NCBI RefSeq assembly: GCF_964355755.1
Contig: NC_092680.1
Coordinates: 6,919,001 to 6,983,000 of the forward strand
From: Antedon mediterranea
Taxonomy: Eukaryota; Echinodermata; Crinoidea; Comatulida; Antedonidae
Direction: 5' to 3'
DNA length: 64,000 nucleotides
Shown here: positions 1 through 12,300 of the stretch, one piece after another
Numbering within the stretch: the first letter of the stretch is position 1
Layout of the letters: the number at the start of each line of letters is the position of its first letter
Translations under genes and position numbers: made by a program
Notes under the pieces: generated by a model
Databases searched by the model: none
What the model was told of the DNA's origin: nothing
The model's input: the letters and a program-made list of their open reading frames with translations, nothing else

Positions 1-416
1 AAAAATAGAATAATAGGTTTAATACACTTTATGTGACATTTAGTACATGTAAATACTATTTTTATAACCTATAAAAATCACATTAATAATTAATTTGATA
101 ATCAATTATAGATACAGCTTAAGTTATTTACATTGAAGATGCATTTTCAATCTGTTTTTTTTAATCCGTTGAAAAAGTCTAAGTTGGTCCCTGATTAAAA
201 AGGACTTTATCCACTATGACAGAATCCTCATCTTTAATTGCTAAAATTCAGTATTATTTATATTACGGTACATAATATGACCAAATGTCATAAAATCAGT
301 ATCTAACGATTTGCATCCTGCTGTGTATATAGATAGTTCAATTATAACCCTGTACATTGTAAAGAAATTATAATGATACAATGTTTCATAACAAGTATGT
401 TTTTTTAACTAACTGT

Positions 417-457
417 ATAAAACCATGGAGAAATAAGTTATTTCTCCATGATAAAAC
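417..457. repeat. 27-bp palindrome flanked by 7-bp direct repeats
   Basis: The core at 424-450 has perfect 13-bp arms, CATGGAGAAATAA and its reverse complement, around a single G. It is bounded on both sides by ATAAAAC (417-423 and 451-457), which looks like a target-site duplication. The termini, CATGGAG and CTCCATG, match those of three other palindromes in this window. I infer a very short mobile insertion. Confidence 0.7.
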
Positions 458-1681
458 ACAATGAACAAATGTGTTAGCAGTATAAAAGTAGAGTAGCTGC
501 CATTTTGGAATTGAGGCAACATTTATGGTGGACACTATTAGCTTATTTCAACCTGTATTGTTGTTTCAGGATGACAAAACCAGCAAGACTAACTGCAATA
601 ATGTAAACATTTCCTGAAATGGACCACTCAGTGACATTTCATTTATTAATTTTGCATTTTAAGAAAAACGTTGTCACCTAATAAAGTCACCTTAAATATA
701 GTCACCTTAAATATGTGTTAGGCCATTGATTTTAAAACATAAATTCCTTGTCTGTTTGACAAGGCAAGTATCTAAAAGAGGGGAAAATAATAGGAAATCA
801 TTTTTTTATAAAACATTGTAAAATTCTTAAAATTCGATTCTTATAATTTATTTATCGTCCAGTAATAATTTATTCAAATTTAGGGAATATTATGCAAAGA
901 TAAAGCCATTTATTTAGGAAATATTTATTTCTTTTTATTTGATATTCCAGTACCTGGTATATCACTCTCATACAATTAACATCATGATAGTAATCACTCT
1001 TTTTATTAATGTTTTTCATTTCACTCTACCCTCAGGGAAAATCGTTGATTGCCAATTTCATTAATAGTAATTCTCAATTGTCTGAAGGCTATGTGTGGAA
1101 GTGATATTATTTTATTATTTAGTATTAGTAACTGAAAAATGTTATATTTTATCTCATAAATCGACTTTATGGAAATTTTAATTGTTGAAACTGAAAGTTG
1201 ACAGTTTACAGTATGAACTTCCTTTTTGTTAACACAGAGGGAAGGACTATAAGGAAATGAAAGTGTATTGTATAAAACAATGGATGGTTATTTTTTAAGA
1301 AGTAAATTATATAAAGCTCCTAGTACTTGATTTGTTGATTTCATATCATGTACCATGGGTTACTTCTGTTCTATTGCATGATAAAGTTTTATAATCAATG
1401 GTTCTATTGTATGGCCAGGTTTTTTTTACTGCAATGTGACAAACTGATAAATAATTGGCGAATGAAAAGCAACTTGTAGAGTATGCTGTGTATTGCTATG
1501 CTTAACAGAGCAATATCTATTTGCATGATCTAGCCTTTGAAATTTGATTCAAGAATTTGATTCTAAAAGTTGTGGATTAATTGAACAAAAGTTTACTTTG
1601 GAACTGTAATGAAATATTGTAGAATTTATGCAAGTTAAATTATGTATAAGGCAGTTCTCAACCCAAGTGTGGCGTCTCCAA

Positions 1682-1740
1682 TAACGCTATATCCTCTTAA
1701 CCATATCTGTGACGGATATGCTTAGCAGGTTATAGCATTA
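1682..1740. other. Imperfect hairpin
   Basis: The arm TAACGCTATATCCTCTTAAC plus six bases (1682-1707) pairs with 1714-1740 at about 22 of 26 positions around a loop of about six bases. No direct repeat flanks it. It may be a decayed inverted-repeat element or a transcribed hairpin. At about 58 nt it is short for an animal microRNA precursor. Confidence 0.35.
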
Positions 1741-4700
1741 ATTGTTTGAGAAACTATGAATTTGGAAATGATGTACTAGTACACAAAGCAACAGATTTAG
1801 CAGATGGCCAATAAAACCATAAACAGAACTTACACATCAATATCCTAATTAGATACAGCGTGATTTAATAATTATATTCTTGATTTGTCAGTAGTCTATT
1901 GGAATATTTAGGCAGGACATACCAGACAACGTGTTTATGTTAAGTATATGTCTGAAAATTGCCAAAATATGCATGACATAAACATTACTATATTGTATAA
2001 TGATTGAATGCACAATGTAAACAAAACACAATGGATTAAAATTTCTATTGAATGCGTCAAATATGTATCCATTAAAAAAGAAAATATATTTGATTGAATA
2101 CTTTGATAACCATAGCAAGCCTGCTTATCAAGATTCATTATTTTATTAATTCATCTTTGTCAATTGCATTATTTGCATTTAAAATAGCATACAAATATGA
2201 TACACATCATGATACAAAGGGTAAAAAGACACCAAAAAACACCTTTTAAAATTTGAATTCATTTTCTGAAGTTGGAGGAACGTCTTGTAGAGAAAATATA
2301 AACTACTATATATTAAAAAAGAAAGTATTTCTTTCTACAATAGGTTATATCATTTAAAATCTACACTTCACCTTTTTAATCATACACTAGTTTCTTTTTG
2401 GGTCATTCAATTTGTTTACTTATATATTTGGTTTCGGTTCCTTGAGCAAAATTGTATTTACTGTACAGATTTTCTAATTTTGTTGCAGATTTTATTTGTA
2501 CGTTTTAGGCATTAACAAATTCTGTTTGCCAACTATGCTCTAGTTTTGATTCTCATGATTTAGTTGTTGACATTTATAGTGATGTTGTATTACTGGCAGA
2601 CCAGAGCAGCAGGAATCTCCCACAATGCCCTCTTTCCCTTTCTCTTACCACATTAATCTGAAATTGTTATACTATATATCTATATATGATGAACTATAGC
2701 GTTGTTCCACCATATCAATATTGAACTATATCATGGTCCAATTGCAGAAGATTCCAGGTTCGAATCATGGTTGGTAACTTTTTCATATCATAGATTTTAT
2801 TCACCCTTTTTAAATTAATTGATTTCCAGTACTGTATATTACTAGGCGGTTGGACTTTTCCATTATTAAATAATATTACTGATTTCTTATTTATACACAT
2901 TTTTCTATACCTACTACTGTAATTACTATGTTTTAAACCTACTGTATGTTTTTCTTCAACACTTATTGTAGGTGTATTTTACGTGAAAATGACACAATAC
3001 ATGGTTTGCTCTTCTAATTGTTATCATTAGAGGATGTGATGTAGAGATTATTGATCAAATATATTCTGTAGCGAACACATCTTTTGAAAAGTTTTCATCA
3101 ATTTGTACCTGGAATTACTTTGGGAATTAATTACGGTACTTATGTTTGATTCATTATTTCCTGGTCAGTACTTTAATGATGAAAATGTGAGTTGAATGTA
3201 TGGTTTGTTAATTGTTCTATACTACTATATCCTATTTGATTTGATTTTTGTATCATGTGTGATTGGAATATTTATTCCATCTTTTATTTCGGAATCTCTG
3301 GTCCATGGAAAGTAAAATTACATAAATAAAAATAAATAAGACTGTACTACTACTACTGTACTACTCATCTCAGGATGGCATTCCATGGAGAGCATCTTTG
3401 ACTTGATAAGACGTTGCCTATAATCATTGAGACTAAAACATTTTCACTTGTATTGAGTCTACACATCATGCCATATATCGATTTTCTTAACAATTCATAA
3501 AAAGAAGGAATTCTACATTATCCTGTTCCATTTCAACAGAAGCATTTTTGTGAAAATTGTTGTGCATGACATGAAGGCAAATAAATGTACCTTAGTGTAC
3601 CTGAAGCTATAGAATGCGCTATCTACAGTCTGGTCTGCTCCGCAGCAAAAATCATAGAACCATCTTTTCGCCTTCAACATTTGAGGTAGAATAGTGAATT
3701 GTCAATCTTTTAAACCCATTCAACACATTGTGTAGACCTATACTGTTTTTATCTTATGACACTGTATCTTTGACAAAAATTGGAAGAGGTGTTGAGGCAA
3801 ATTCTATGATACACTGTCACATGTAACCTGTATTATGTCATGGTTTAGGCTTATGACCTATGATACAGTTGTCACACATGAAAGACATGTTATTTTGTAT
3901 ATAATTTGCCAATGCACAAACTATAGATACAGTAGTCTGATATTAAATTCATGAATTACCTTTCCATCTAATTGATGTAAAAAATGTCTTACTCGGCTGT
4001 ATATATACAAATGTATATAGATCTATGATTTAAATTATTACTAATGCATGATACCACATTGATTTACAGGTATTGACATTATGTTTTGCATTAATGATAA
4101 ATTTTGATTGAACGGTTTTTTTTTACACTGTCCATAAATTTGACATTGGCCAAATGAATTAAATTAATCTATCTCTAAAGTAGCAGACTTATGGCTGTGA
4201 AATATTCCAATTTTAATGTGTCTATATCAATTATAAACAGAAAATTTTAAAACTTACTAAATATGCAATATTTTATCTACAAATTAGCTTTGTATTTAAT
4301 ATATTATTCCGTCTAAATCCACTTGTATTAAATGCTTTTCATACTTGATCTGTCTATCATTTTTTGACATAATAACGTCTTCTGGCAAATTGGCAAGTAG
4401 TATAATGTAATCTACGGTGCTGTGGTTCGCTTATATGCAGCCGCATGCATATGAATTTGACAATCGGCTCCTGCAATAGTCTAGTTAAATCAAAACTAAT
4501 TTATTTGAACCAAGCAGTAACATATTGGTATGCCGTTTGTAATATTTTTCAAGTTTAAACATTAAGTATATTTACACCAAGAACATTCCTTTCTCATAAA
4601 ATTAAACAAATTGATCTGCTGTGTTTGAAGAGGAATAATTTTGAAGGATATTTTTATCGCATTTGGTGAATGGAGAGAAATCTGGGTTGTTGTTTTTCCT

Positions 4701-4823
4701 GATTTCTCTTTGGTTAAGGTATATTATTATTTTTATATCATTTTATAATCATAATTGATTTTAATGTGTGTATTTATACTACTGTTGGAACATATTGATT
4801 TAATTTCAATTTTTATCTTAGTT

Positions 4824-4861
4824 GTTGCATCAGGGAAGAGTTAACTCTTCCCTGGTTGCAT
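4824..4861. repeat. 24-bp perfect palindrome flanked by 7-bp direct repeats
   Basis: The core at 4831-4854 is a perfect self-complementary 24-mer with half-site CAGGGAAGAGTT. It is flanked flush by GTTGCAT on both sides (4824-4830 and 4855-4861). The ends CAGGGA and TCCCTG match the other members of the palindrome set (see 417, 30793, 33121). Confidence 0.7.
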
Positions 4862-6030
4862 TAACATGTTGTCCAGCCTCTGTTGTGTACAGTTAACTTG
4901 AAAGTCATTAGATTAGATTAAATTTTAAATTCCTATATTACTGTACATTGAAATTCCTCATCAAACTATTTCCAACTTTAAGCATTGGTGGCGCTATTCA
5001 TTATTTTCTTATAATCAGAAAACCAGTCATTGAACATATGATTCACCATAAAGAATATTTAATATTATATTTTATTTATTGTTTTAAATTAGAACATGAT
5101 GAGGGAGTGGTCCCTAAATAAGGAATCGTCATTAAAACTAGGGAATTAATTCTTTATCTGAAATTTTTTTAATCAAACAAAAAATTGGTTGGTAATGTTG
5201 TATCATTCATTCATTAATGGAAAATTAATTCTATTTATTGTCATTTGCATATAAAATTTCCATAGAAAAAATTTAAAATTATATTTGTTCTGAGATATAC
5301 AAAAACAGATAAATAAAAAACAATTACAAAGTGTCACACACTTTCGTACGGTATACTGACAAGCATTCGGTGTCTAAAAAGCAAAATAAATGCTGTTACG
5401 AAACCTATTTGTTTGTACGAGAGATGATGGACTGGTGACGTCTGCCGACGTAACACCTCAAATACATTATACATAGGATGATGTATCCAGTACAAATAAA
5501 AAAAATGTTCTTTTAATTTAAATATACATTTTATTTTCTGTATAATGTTGTCTGTTATTACAACATTATTGTACTTATACTTTTATTATTTTTTTATTCA
5601 CTACAATAAATATTGTTTTGAGAAACATTAATATCCACAGCAGCTGTACTTACAATTTCAATTTCTAAATGTTTTTCCAGAAATCATAAGAATGATTATT
5701 TTTCCTGTTGTAAACATACAGATTAAACAGTAGGTACTAGTGTTTTTTGGGGGTTTTTTTTAGATGAAAATTATCTCTTATACAAATGTTGTGTTACATT
5801 TGCACAATTTCAATCTATCTACAAATGTTATTTTGAATCTTGTTAATTCTTATTTAAATGTGTACTTTTTAAGTAATATTTTTATCATTCTGTGGTATAA
5901 TAAATGTAGGATGTGAGCCCTCTATCATCATCTATCAAGATAGAATAAGCGATTGTCTGTCTTTCTCTATATAAAACATTCAAGAAGCTCCTTTGACATT
6001 TTAAATTTCAATGTCTTTCTATGTCCAGTA

Positions 6031-6196
6031 AAGCTCTGTTTGTACTATCAAACTTTATGTGACAAAAATGTGAAGTTCCCATATATGGACTCATATCACT
6101 ACCAATAATAATAATAATAATATTTGGGCATATCACTATATTTAGGCGCATCACACTTGTTTTGTCAAACTAGTTTGATAGTGTAGACATAGCTTA
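6031..6196. mobile_element. MITE, family A (AGCTCTG termini), full-length copy
   Basis: The left end AAGCTCTGTTTGTACTATCA and the right end, which reads TGATAGTGTAGACATAGCTT, are terminal inverted repeats. Internally there is the family signature of a TTTGTCAAA-type arm and GTGATATG / CATATATGG segments, interrupted by an (AAT)n run near 6103-6123. It is non-coding and non-autonomous. Other copies in this window lie at 12305, 27424, 49958 and 63902. The superfamily was not determined. Confidence 0.75.
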
Positions 6197-9000
6197 TTGA
6201 TTGTAAAGAACTTGCTGAATCATACCTTAAAGAACACTTATAGTTAGAAACATGTATAAACAATGTTATTTATATTTTATTTATTATTTATTTATTTTGT
6301 TTTTATAATAAAATACAATATTTTTTGTTTATTTCTTTATTTATTTATGTTTCAGACTAAAATGATTTATTTTATGCAAACAAAAAAATTGTTTTTGTTA
6401 GCCCCTATTTTTTTAAATCTTCTATCTTTTCATGTTATATTCTTTGGATCAGTAATTCTCATATTATGCTTTTCTTATTTCGCCATATATTAAAACTTAA
6501 TAACGATTACATTGAACTATAAATAAGGCTCTTTATACTAATTGACACCAATGAAAAATCCTTGGCATGTATTTAATACGTTTATTCTTTATAGGAAATT
6601 TAACTTGATTCACAAGATTCATCTAATATCCATTATGTTTAATAGGTCAGGTTATACATGGTTAGATTTATTATTTTTGAACAAAAAAGCATATCATTTT
6701 AGATCTTTTTAATGTCGTTCATTATGTTCAATTTTCTTATAAAAATAGATATTTTGATAGTGATATTACTTTAGTACTCCACTAAATAATTCCAGATAAA
6801 ATAAAACACATAAAAATATTGAAAATTTAGCTGATATGTTGTACTACTGTATATAATATGTCCGATATCATGAACAATTGTGTATACAGTGTCACACAGG
6901 TAACACCTGTTATCATAGGCTACAGTACTAACCTAGCCCTAACCCTAAATTGACATAACACCGGCGCAACGTGCAATACATTTGTGACCACTTTTTAAAT
7001 AATTTTTAAGAATATATTTTTCAGCATGGGTTACGTTTGCCTCCTTCCACCCAGGAGTATAAATGGGTACCCGGTTAGATCAAGACACAACTTTGCACTG
7101 ATTACTAGCTGCATTATGGGAGTATGTTTCCATACGTGTTTGATAATAAAAAAAATGATTGGTAACAGCGCTTAGAGGTTTTACAACATTAGGCACTATA
7201 TAAATCCAGGATATTATTAATATTATCTAATTTTATATATTAATAATAAATATATATACCAAAAATCATGAAAATGTTTGAATTTTGTAATTGTAAATGT
7301 AAATACTGCATAGAAATAGATTAGTCAATCAAAAAGTCTGGACCCTTGATATTATTATGTGTTCTTTCTCAGGGCCGTAGCCACCAGTACGGTTCGTAAG
7401 GCTTCAATCTGACCACTTTTTCACAGAGGCCTTTGACAACTCAGTGGCATGAAGAGAGATTGTTCCATTTTCTTGCAAAACTGTGCCACTTCTTGTGGCT
7501 ACATCACCATTTCTCTTGAAGTTACCATCTCTTTCTCTTCTTTATAGTTAATAACTGAGTTAAGATTATGTATTATGATTCAAGATTGTAAATACCTCAA
7601 AATCTATTAATAATAGATATTTTGTAAATAATACTTATATACTGTTGCAGGTTGCTCTTTCCTCCGTTTTATTAAATTTTATTTTTACAGTACTTAAGAA
7701 TGCTATTATATTTAAGTTAGGATTACTATTTTCTAATCAATAACAGTTTTTATTGATAATTTCTTGAAAGTTTATCTCTGTTTATCTACTCTACTTTTAA
7801 TAAAGAACCAATCAATTTTATATCTATTTCACATATCAGTTGATGGTTTTTTGTACATCTAAACTATTTGTTGTTTTTATTTTATAAATAGCAATTATTC
7901 TAGATTAATTTTTCATTAATTTTTCTTTCAATTCATAAAGTACAGAACGACCTTTTAGTTGTTTTTTTAATCTCACAGTCATGGGTATTTGATTTTAGTA
8001 TTCAATATGACTGTTGAAAACAAAATAATAAAAACATAATTATGAAGCTACAACGGTTTACAAAACTTGAACTCGCTATCAACAACAGATCTATTCTGTT
8101 GGAATAACTCCCAGGGTAAAACTAAAAGAACATTTATTTAAAGATTAATACAAATATTGAATTCTCTACCAAATCACATTTATTTTATTTTCTTGAATTT
8201 ATTTCAAACTAAAATCTTAGGCGTATATTTCTTTATTTTAAACACAAACACATTTTTCAGAGAGAAATAAAATAGAAAGTAAATAGAAATAGAATATTTT
8301 TCATGTAAATTATTGCATAAAGTCTTATTTTTCGTGTGGAATATGTAATAATTATGATTAGTGTGGAATTGTAGGCTTCCCACAATTGAATCTATCCATA
8401 CAAATAATTGTTCAAATTTGCATACATTTTTTAAACCGTAATATCCGCCATTGTAATGTATTTTTATTTTATAATTGAGATTATAAAGTCATTAGCACTG
8501 GGATTTTACAGTGATACGATTATTCACTCTAATTCTAAGTTATTAAGAGATCAGTTTTTTCAACATCATTTATGTGTGTGCCTACCACCACTTAAGTGTG
8601 TAGCAATTTAAGTTAGATATAGTAAACAAGAAATAAGTACAGCTAATGGTAATGTGTTGTGAAGTACCATCTGTGTTCTAATAGGATTGTTTTTGTTTTA
8701 CCGGTTATAGTACAGTGAATTATCATGTAGTGAGTTGAGTGATACATTCAGGTCGAACAGCATACTCATTTTTGTGGATTTAACATGTTAGACATAGTAC
8801 ACAGAAATTTAATTCCTACTCTACAGCATGATGCATTGAACTGAGAATAATACCTTTGTATGTTGGGTGTATACAACTTTAACTTAAAGAAGGTCACACA
8901 TAGACAGTAATACTGTATCACTGATATTTAGCTGACCGGATCAATCTTAATTCATTGCTAGCCCAACTGAGCATATCATAATTCTTTATGGCTCACTGCA
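6197..9000. other. AT-rich non-coding tract
   Basis: No gene is recognised. It contains poly-T and (TTTA)n-like runs, one probable dispersed repeat (7020-7205) and many short frames without coding character. It ends in the probable promoter and 5' leader region of the TNFAIP8-like gene. Confidence 0.45.
7020..7205 (+). repeat. Probable dispersed repeat fragment
   Basis: This segment is less AT-rich than its surroundings and carries CCCAGGAGTATAAATGGGTA and a tail resembling GCGCTTAGAG...GCACTATATAAATCC. From memory, similar strings recur in marine invertebrate genomes as SINE-like tails. I cannot verify that here, and no second copy is present in this window. Confidence 0.3.
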
Positions 9001-9301
9001 TCTTTCCCTACCAGGCAGATTTTTTAAAAACTTCACAATGATGAATATTCATTAGGCAGCAGGGTGTGTAGCTGCTAACACCAACAGTGAAGCTGTGGAT
9101 GACTTCCTGATTTGTGAGTGGTATACAAGCACAGTTCCGGGATCTTATTATCTACTCAATCTAGGCCATACACACTCGGTTACAATCCTCCAGGAAGTGT
9201 GGCTGTGTAGAATAATACCGTGCATTTACACTGTAACGTCTCTTTGGAAGTTTTTAGGGGAGTGAGAGAACTAACTCTGTGATTATAATTTCTGTCTCAC
9301 T

Positions 9302-9356
9302 ATGGGAGATGTAAATTGCAATGAAGATAACTCATCAGAGTCTGACAGTACCTGTG
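9302..9356 (+). CDS. TNFAIP8-like gene, candidate first coding exon
   Basis: The ATG at 9302 opens an 18-codon stretch, MGDVNCNEDNSSESDSTC, ending one base into a codon before the donor G|GTAGGC. Joined to the acceptor CTTTCAG|TGGCGG at 27621/27622, it keeps the frame and makes a junction reading C-V-A-E-A-G. An acidic, Ser-rich, short N-terminus split from the body by an intron matches vertebrate TNFAIP8. About 300 bp upstream is less AT-rich than the neighbourhood and could be leader or promoter. Alternative first exons are possible. Confidence 0.55.
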
Positions 9357-12300
9357 GTAGGCCTTATCTATTTTGTTTTCTTTTGTTTGAATAATAATAG
9401 TAACTGTTTATGTAATAGTTGTCAAGTTATCTATTCTATTATTTAATAATCTTAGCTGTAGATTGTATTGTCAACAGTGAGATATGAATTATTCATTTCA
9501 TTAGTCAACTCTCTTTAATATTTCTAAATTTATAAGTTTGTTTTTACTAATTTTGAATACATTCAACGAAAAAGCAGACATATTGGGGCTGCAGAGGGGT
9601 GTACACTTTAGATAAGATAATTCGTAAACCTGTATTATAAGAAAATATTACACATTCTTTAAGATGATGCAATGGAAGTAAGTAACACAAAGAAGCATTT
9701 TTAACAAACAATATGGCAGTCATTGACAGTAGCCACAAAAAAAACCTGTGGTTTACAAAAGCTTTGAAATTAATTTATATATCGTATCAATATTTAACTG
9801 ATATTTCAAAGTTTATAATTCATCTTGTGTATTCAAACATTTAGGATTTGGCCTTGGATATGAATAGATTCTTAGCATTCATATCTCCCACAGCCCATGT
9901 GTGAAAACTGTATGATTTTAAGGGTATGTTTACACCTATGAAGTTATGGTTACGTATCGTAAACATCTTGATTAGCATCATAACAACAAAGCGTTCAGAC
10001 TCGATAGTAGCGATTAACAAATGTTTCGAGTACAAAAATGGAAGGGAAATCATCTGCTGGGTAGCCATGTGCATGGTGGATGTGTTGTATTCTTTTTCTC
10101 CTCTCAGCAATTTGGTTTGTTAGTCCACCGGTCAAACCCTTGGATGCACAATAGTACTTTACGTTTACAATATAACTGACCCTAAATAATAATGTCCATG
10201 TTTCTATATTAGCGATAATTAAGCAGAGAATCAGTATTCTGTGTGGGAATTTTGGTTGGCCGAGTGTATCGCTACCATCAATAATGTAGGCCTACTTCAA
10301 GTTCAAAATATATTTCAATAACTTGTTAGAGTAAGCTGTAGGTAGTATATACACGTACTTATACAAATATATTTCTTGTAGGTTTTATTTTAAGTTACTT
10401 AGTTAAGAATCAGTAGTTCTCTAAGTTTTAAGGACTGGTTTGGACCACTGTTTAATGTTTTGAATTAAAAAAAAAACAATAATAATTGTCCACAAAAATG
10501 TTCACTAAAGTAAAAACTTTATCTACACACTTGATCTTAAAAATTGAGCATATATTTAATTGTTTGTCTATAAGTCTATAAATGTTTATATATTTTAAGA
10601 ATTAATTCATGACAATGTTTTGCACTATTTTTAGACTTTTAATTATAATTATGGCAATTACAATTTTACAGCAGATAGTAGAGTTGTTATGACTACTTGG
10701 ATTATAATTTAAACTGATGATTTGAAGAACAAAGATCTATAAAACTTGACCTCTGTCAAGGTCATGGTAATGAGGAAGTGCCCTCCATTTCTATGGCAAC
10801 GACATATTTAGAGGTAATATCATACAGTACATTAAGTCTAACTCAACATCAGGAAAAGTACTCATTTTCACACTAAAGCAATAGAGGTTGCAGTAAACAT
10901 ATTCTTGTAGATGTTTTGTTGGAATATATTTTCCCATACTTCAACCCTGGAATATTTCAAAAATAACCATAAGTTGCTTGACTTCAGACTTCTGTGATTG
11001 GTCAGTTTAATACCAGCCAGTGTATTTATGGATGTGCAGCATTTCTTTTTTAATACTGGTATAATTTTTTCCTCCTTGGTCCTGTGTTGTAGTGTCTAAA
11101 AACTTTACTTTACTCAACAATTTGCTAGGTTCTCAACTTGATATATTATTTACGTTTCATGCAATGTTGACAAATATTAGATATCTAGCACTGATAACCC
11201 TGATCAAGACGCTCGGACTGTTGATTTCATCGTAATTTTCTAATAAATTTAGGCATAGTTTGTATAGTACTTATTTTTGTAGAGTTATCTTGATTTCCAT
11301 AATTTCAAAGTGGTTGATCTTCTTGTTATATCAATATTCCCACATGCCTTTTTCAACCTGAACTAATTTCAATCACTTTCACACACAGATTTTGATGAAC
11401 TATGTCGATATGAAAGATACAACCTTGTCATAACTTAAAGATATATTGTCCCTTTGTCAAATTCCAAAAAAATAAAAATAAAAAGATTTCGAAAAAAAGT
11501 GGGTCATTTTGAAGTATCATAATAGTTATTAACTTTCACCAAAAATGAGTCGAGAAAAAAATATAATATAACTGAAATACAGACGTTTTTTGGTTCAAAA
11601 AATAACTTTGACTTCCAGTCAAAGTTTTCAATCAAAACATATCTCATAACGCAATGTGCTTATTTGGCTACTCTGTATGCATAATCATAAAACTTCCTAG
11701 CGATCTGTGAGAAAACACCCTCTCAACAGTGACGAGTGGTAAACAATCCTAATTAGCATCATGCATAATGTATACTCATGGTTTGAAATCTTTGTTTACT
11801 TTCGCTCGCGACTATTTTCCAGACGAAATGTAATCAAAATAATTTAGCTGTTAATTACGTAAAATTGTTGTTTTTGGCTCAAATTTTCGACTTAAAGTGA
11901 ATAACTTTAATATTACTTTGATATGGCCAATTAAAATTTAGTATATTTTGACCTTCATTTTTTTGTGTTTCAAGGGACAATACATCTTTAAATAAATATA
12001 CTATATAAGATTTAATTGGAAACAAAATACTCTTAAATTAATTTTTGTTGTATTTCATAATAGGTAATTAGGATAATTTCTTAATTCAATTTAGCTTGTT
12101 GATTTAACAATGTCAATTTTTTATTCTAAAGAGCAATTATTATTGACATTGTAGTAAAATTAATATATACACACATTAAATTTGCATTTTTGTGTTTGTC
12201 TGTAAACATCCTACAAAACTAAATCTGTTTTTCTACACAATAAAACTACCATTAAATCATGAATAATTGCCGATTAGTCCTGGATATCATTGACATCCTG

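Larger units (their letters stand above)
1..6030. other. AT-rich non-coding tract
   Basis: No reading frame here resembles a known protein, and I see no convincing exon with flanking splice signals. All frames longer than 60 codons are low-complexity AT-rich readings. The only structured items are two 7-bp-flanked palindromes (417-457, 4824-4861), an imperfect hairpin (1682-1740) and a tRNA-like fossil near 2707-2775. The latter has a B-box-like GGTTCGAATCA followed by a T run. The tract could be intergenic sequence upstream of the TNFAIP8-like gene or part of an unseen intron. Confidence 0.5.

Noticed and set aside
2707-2775. tRNA-like sequence with a B-box and T run
   Set aside because: No believable anticodon or D arm; at best a tRNA-derived fossil.
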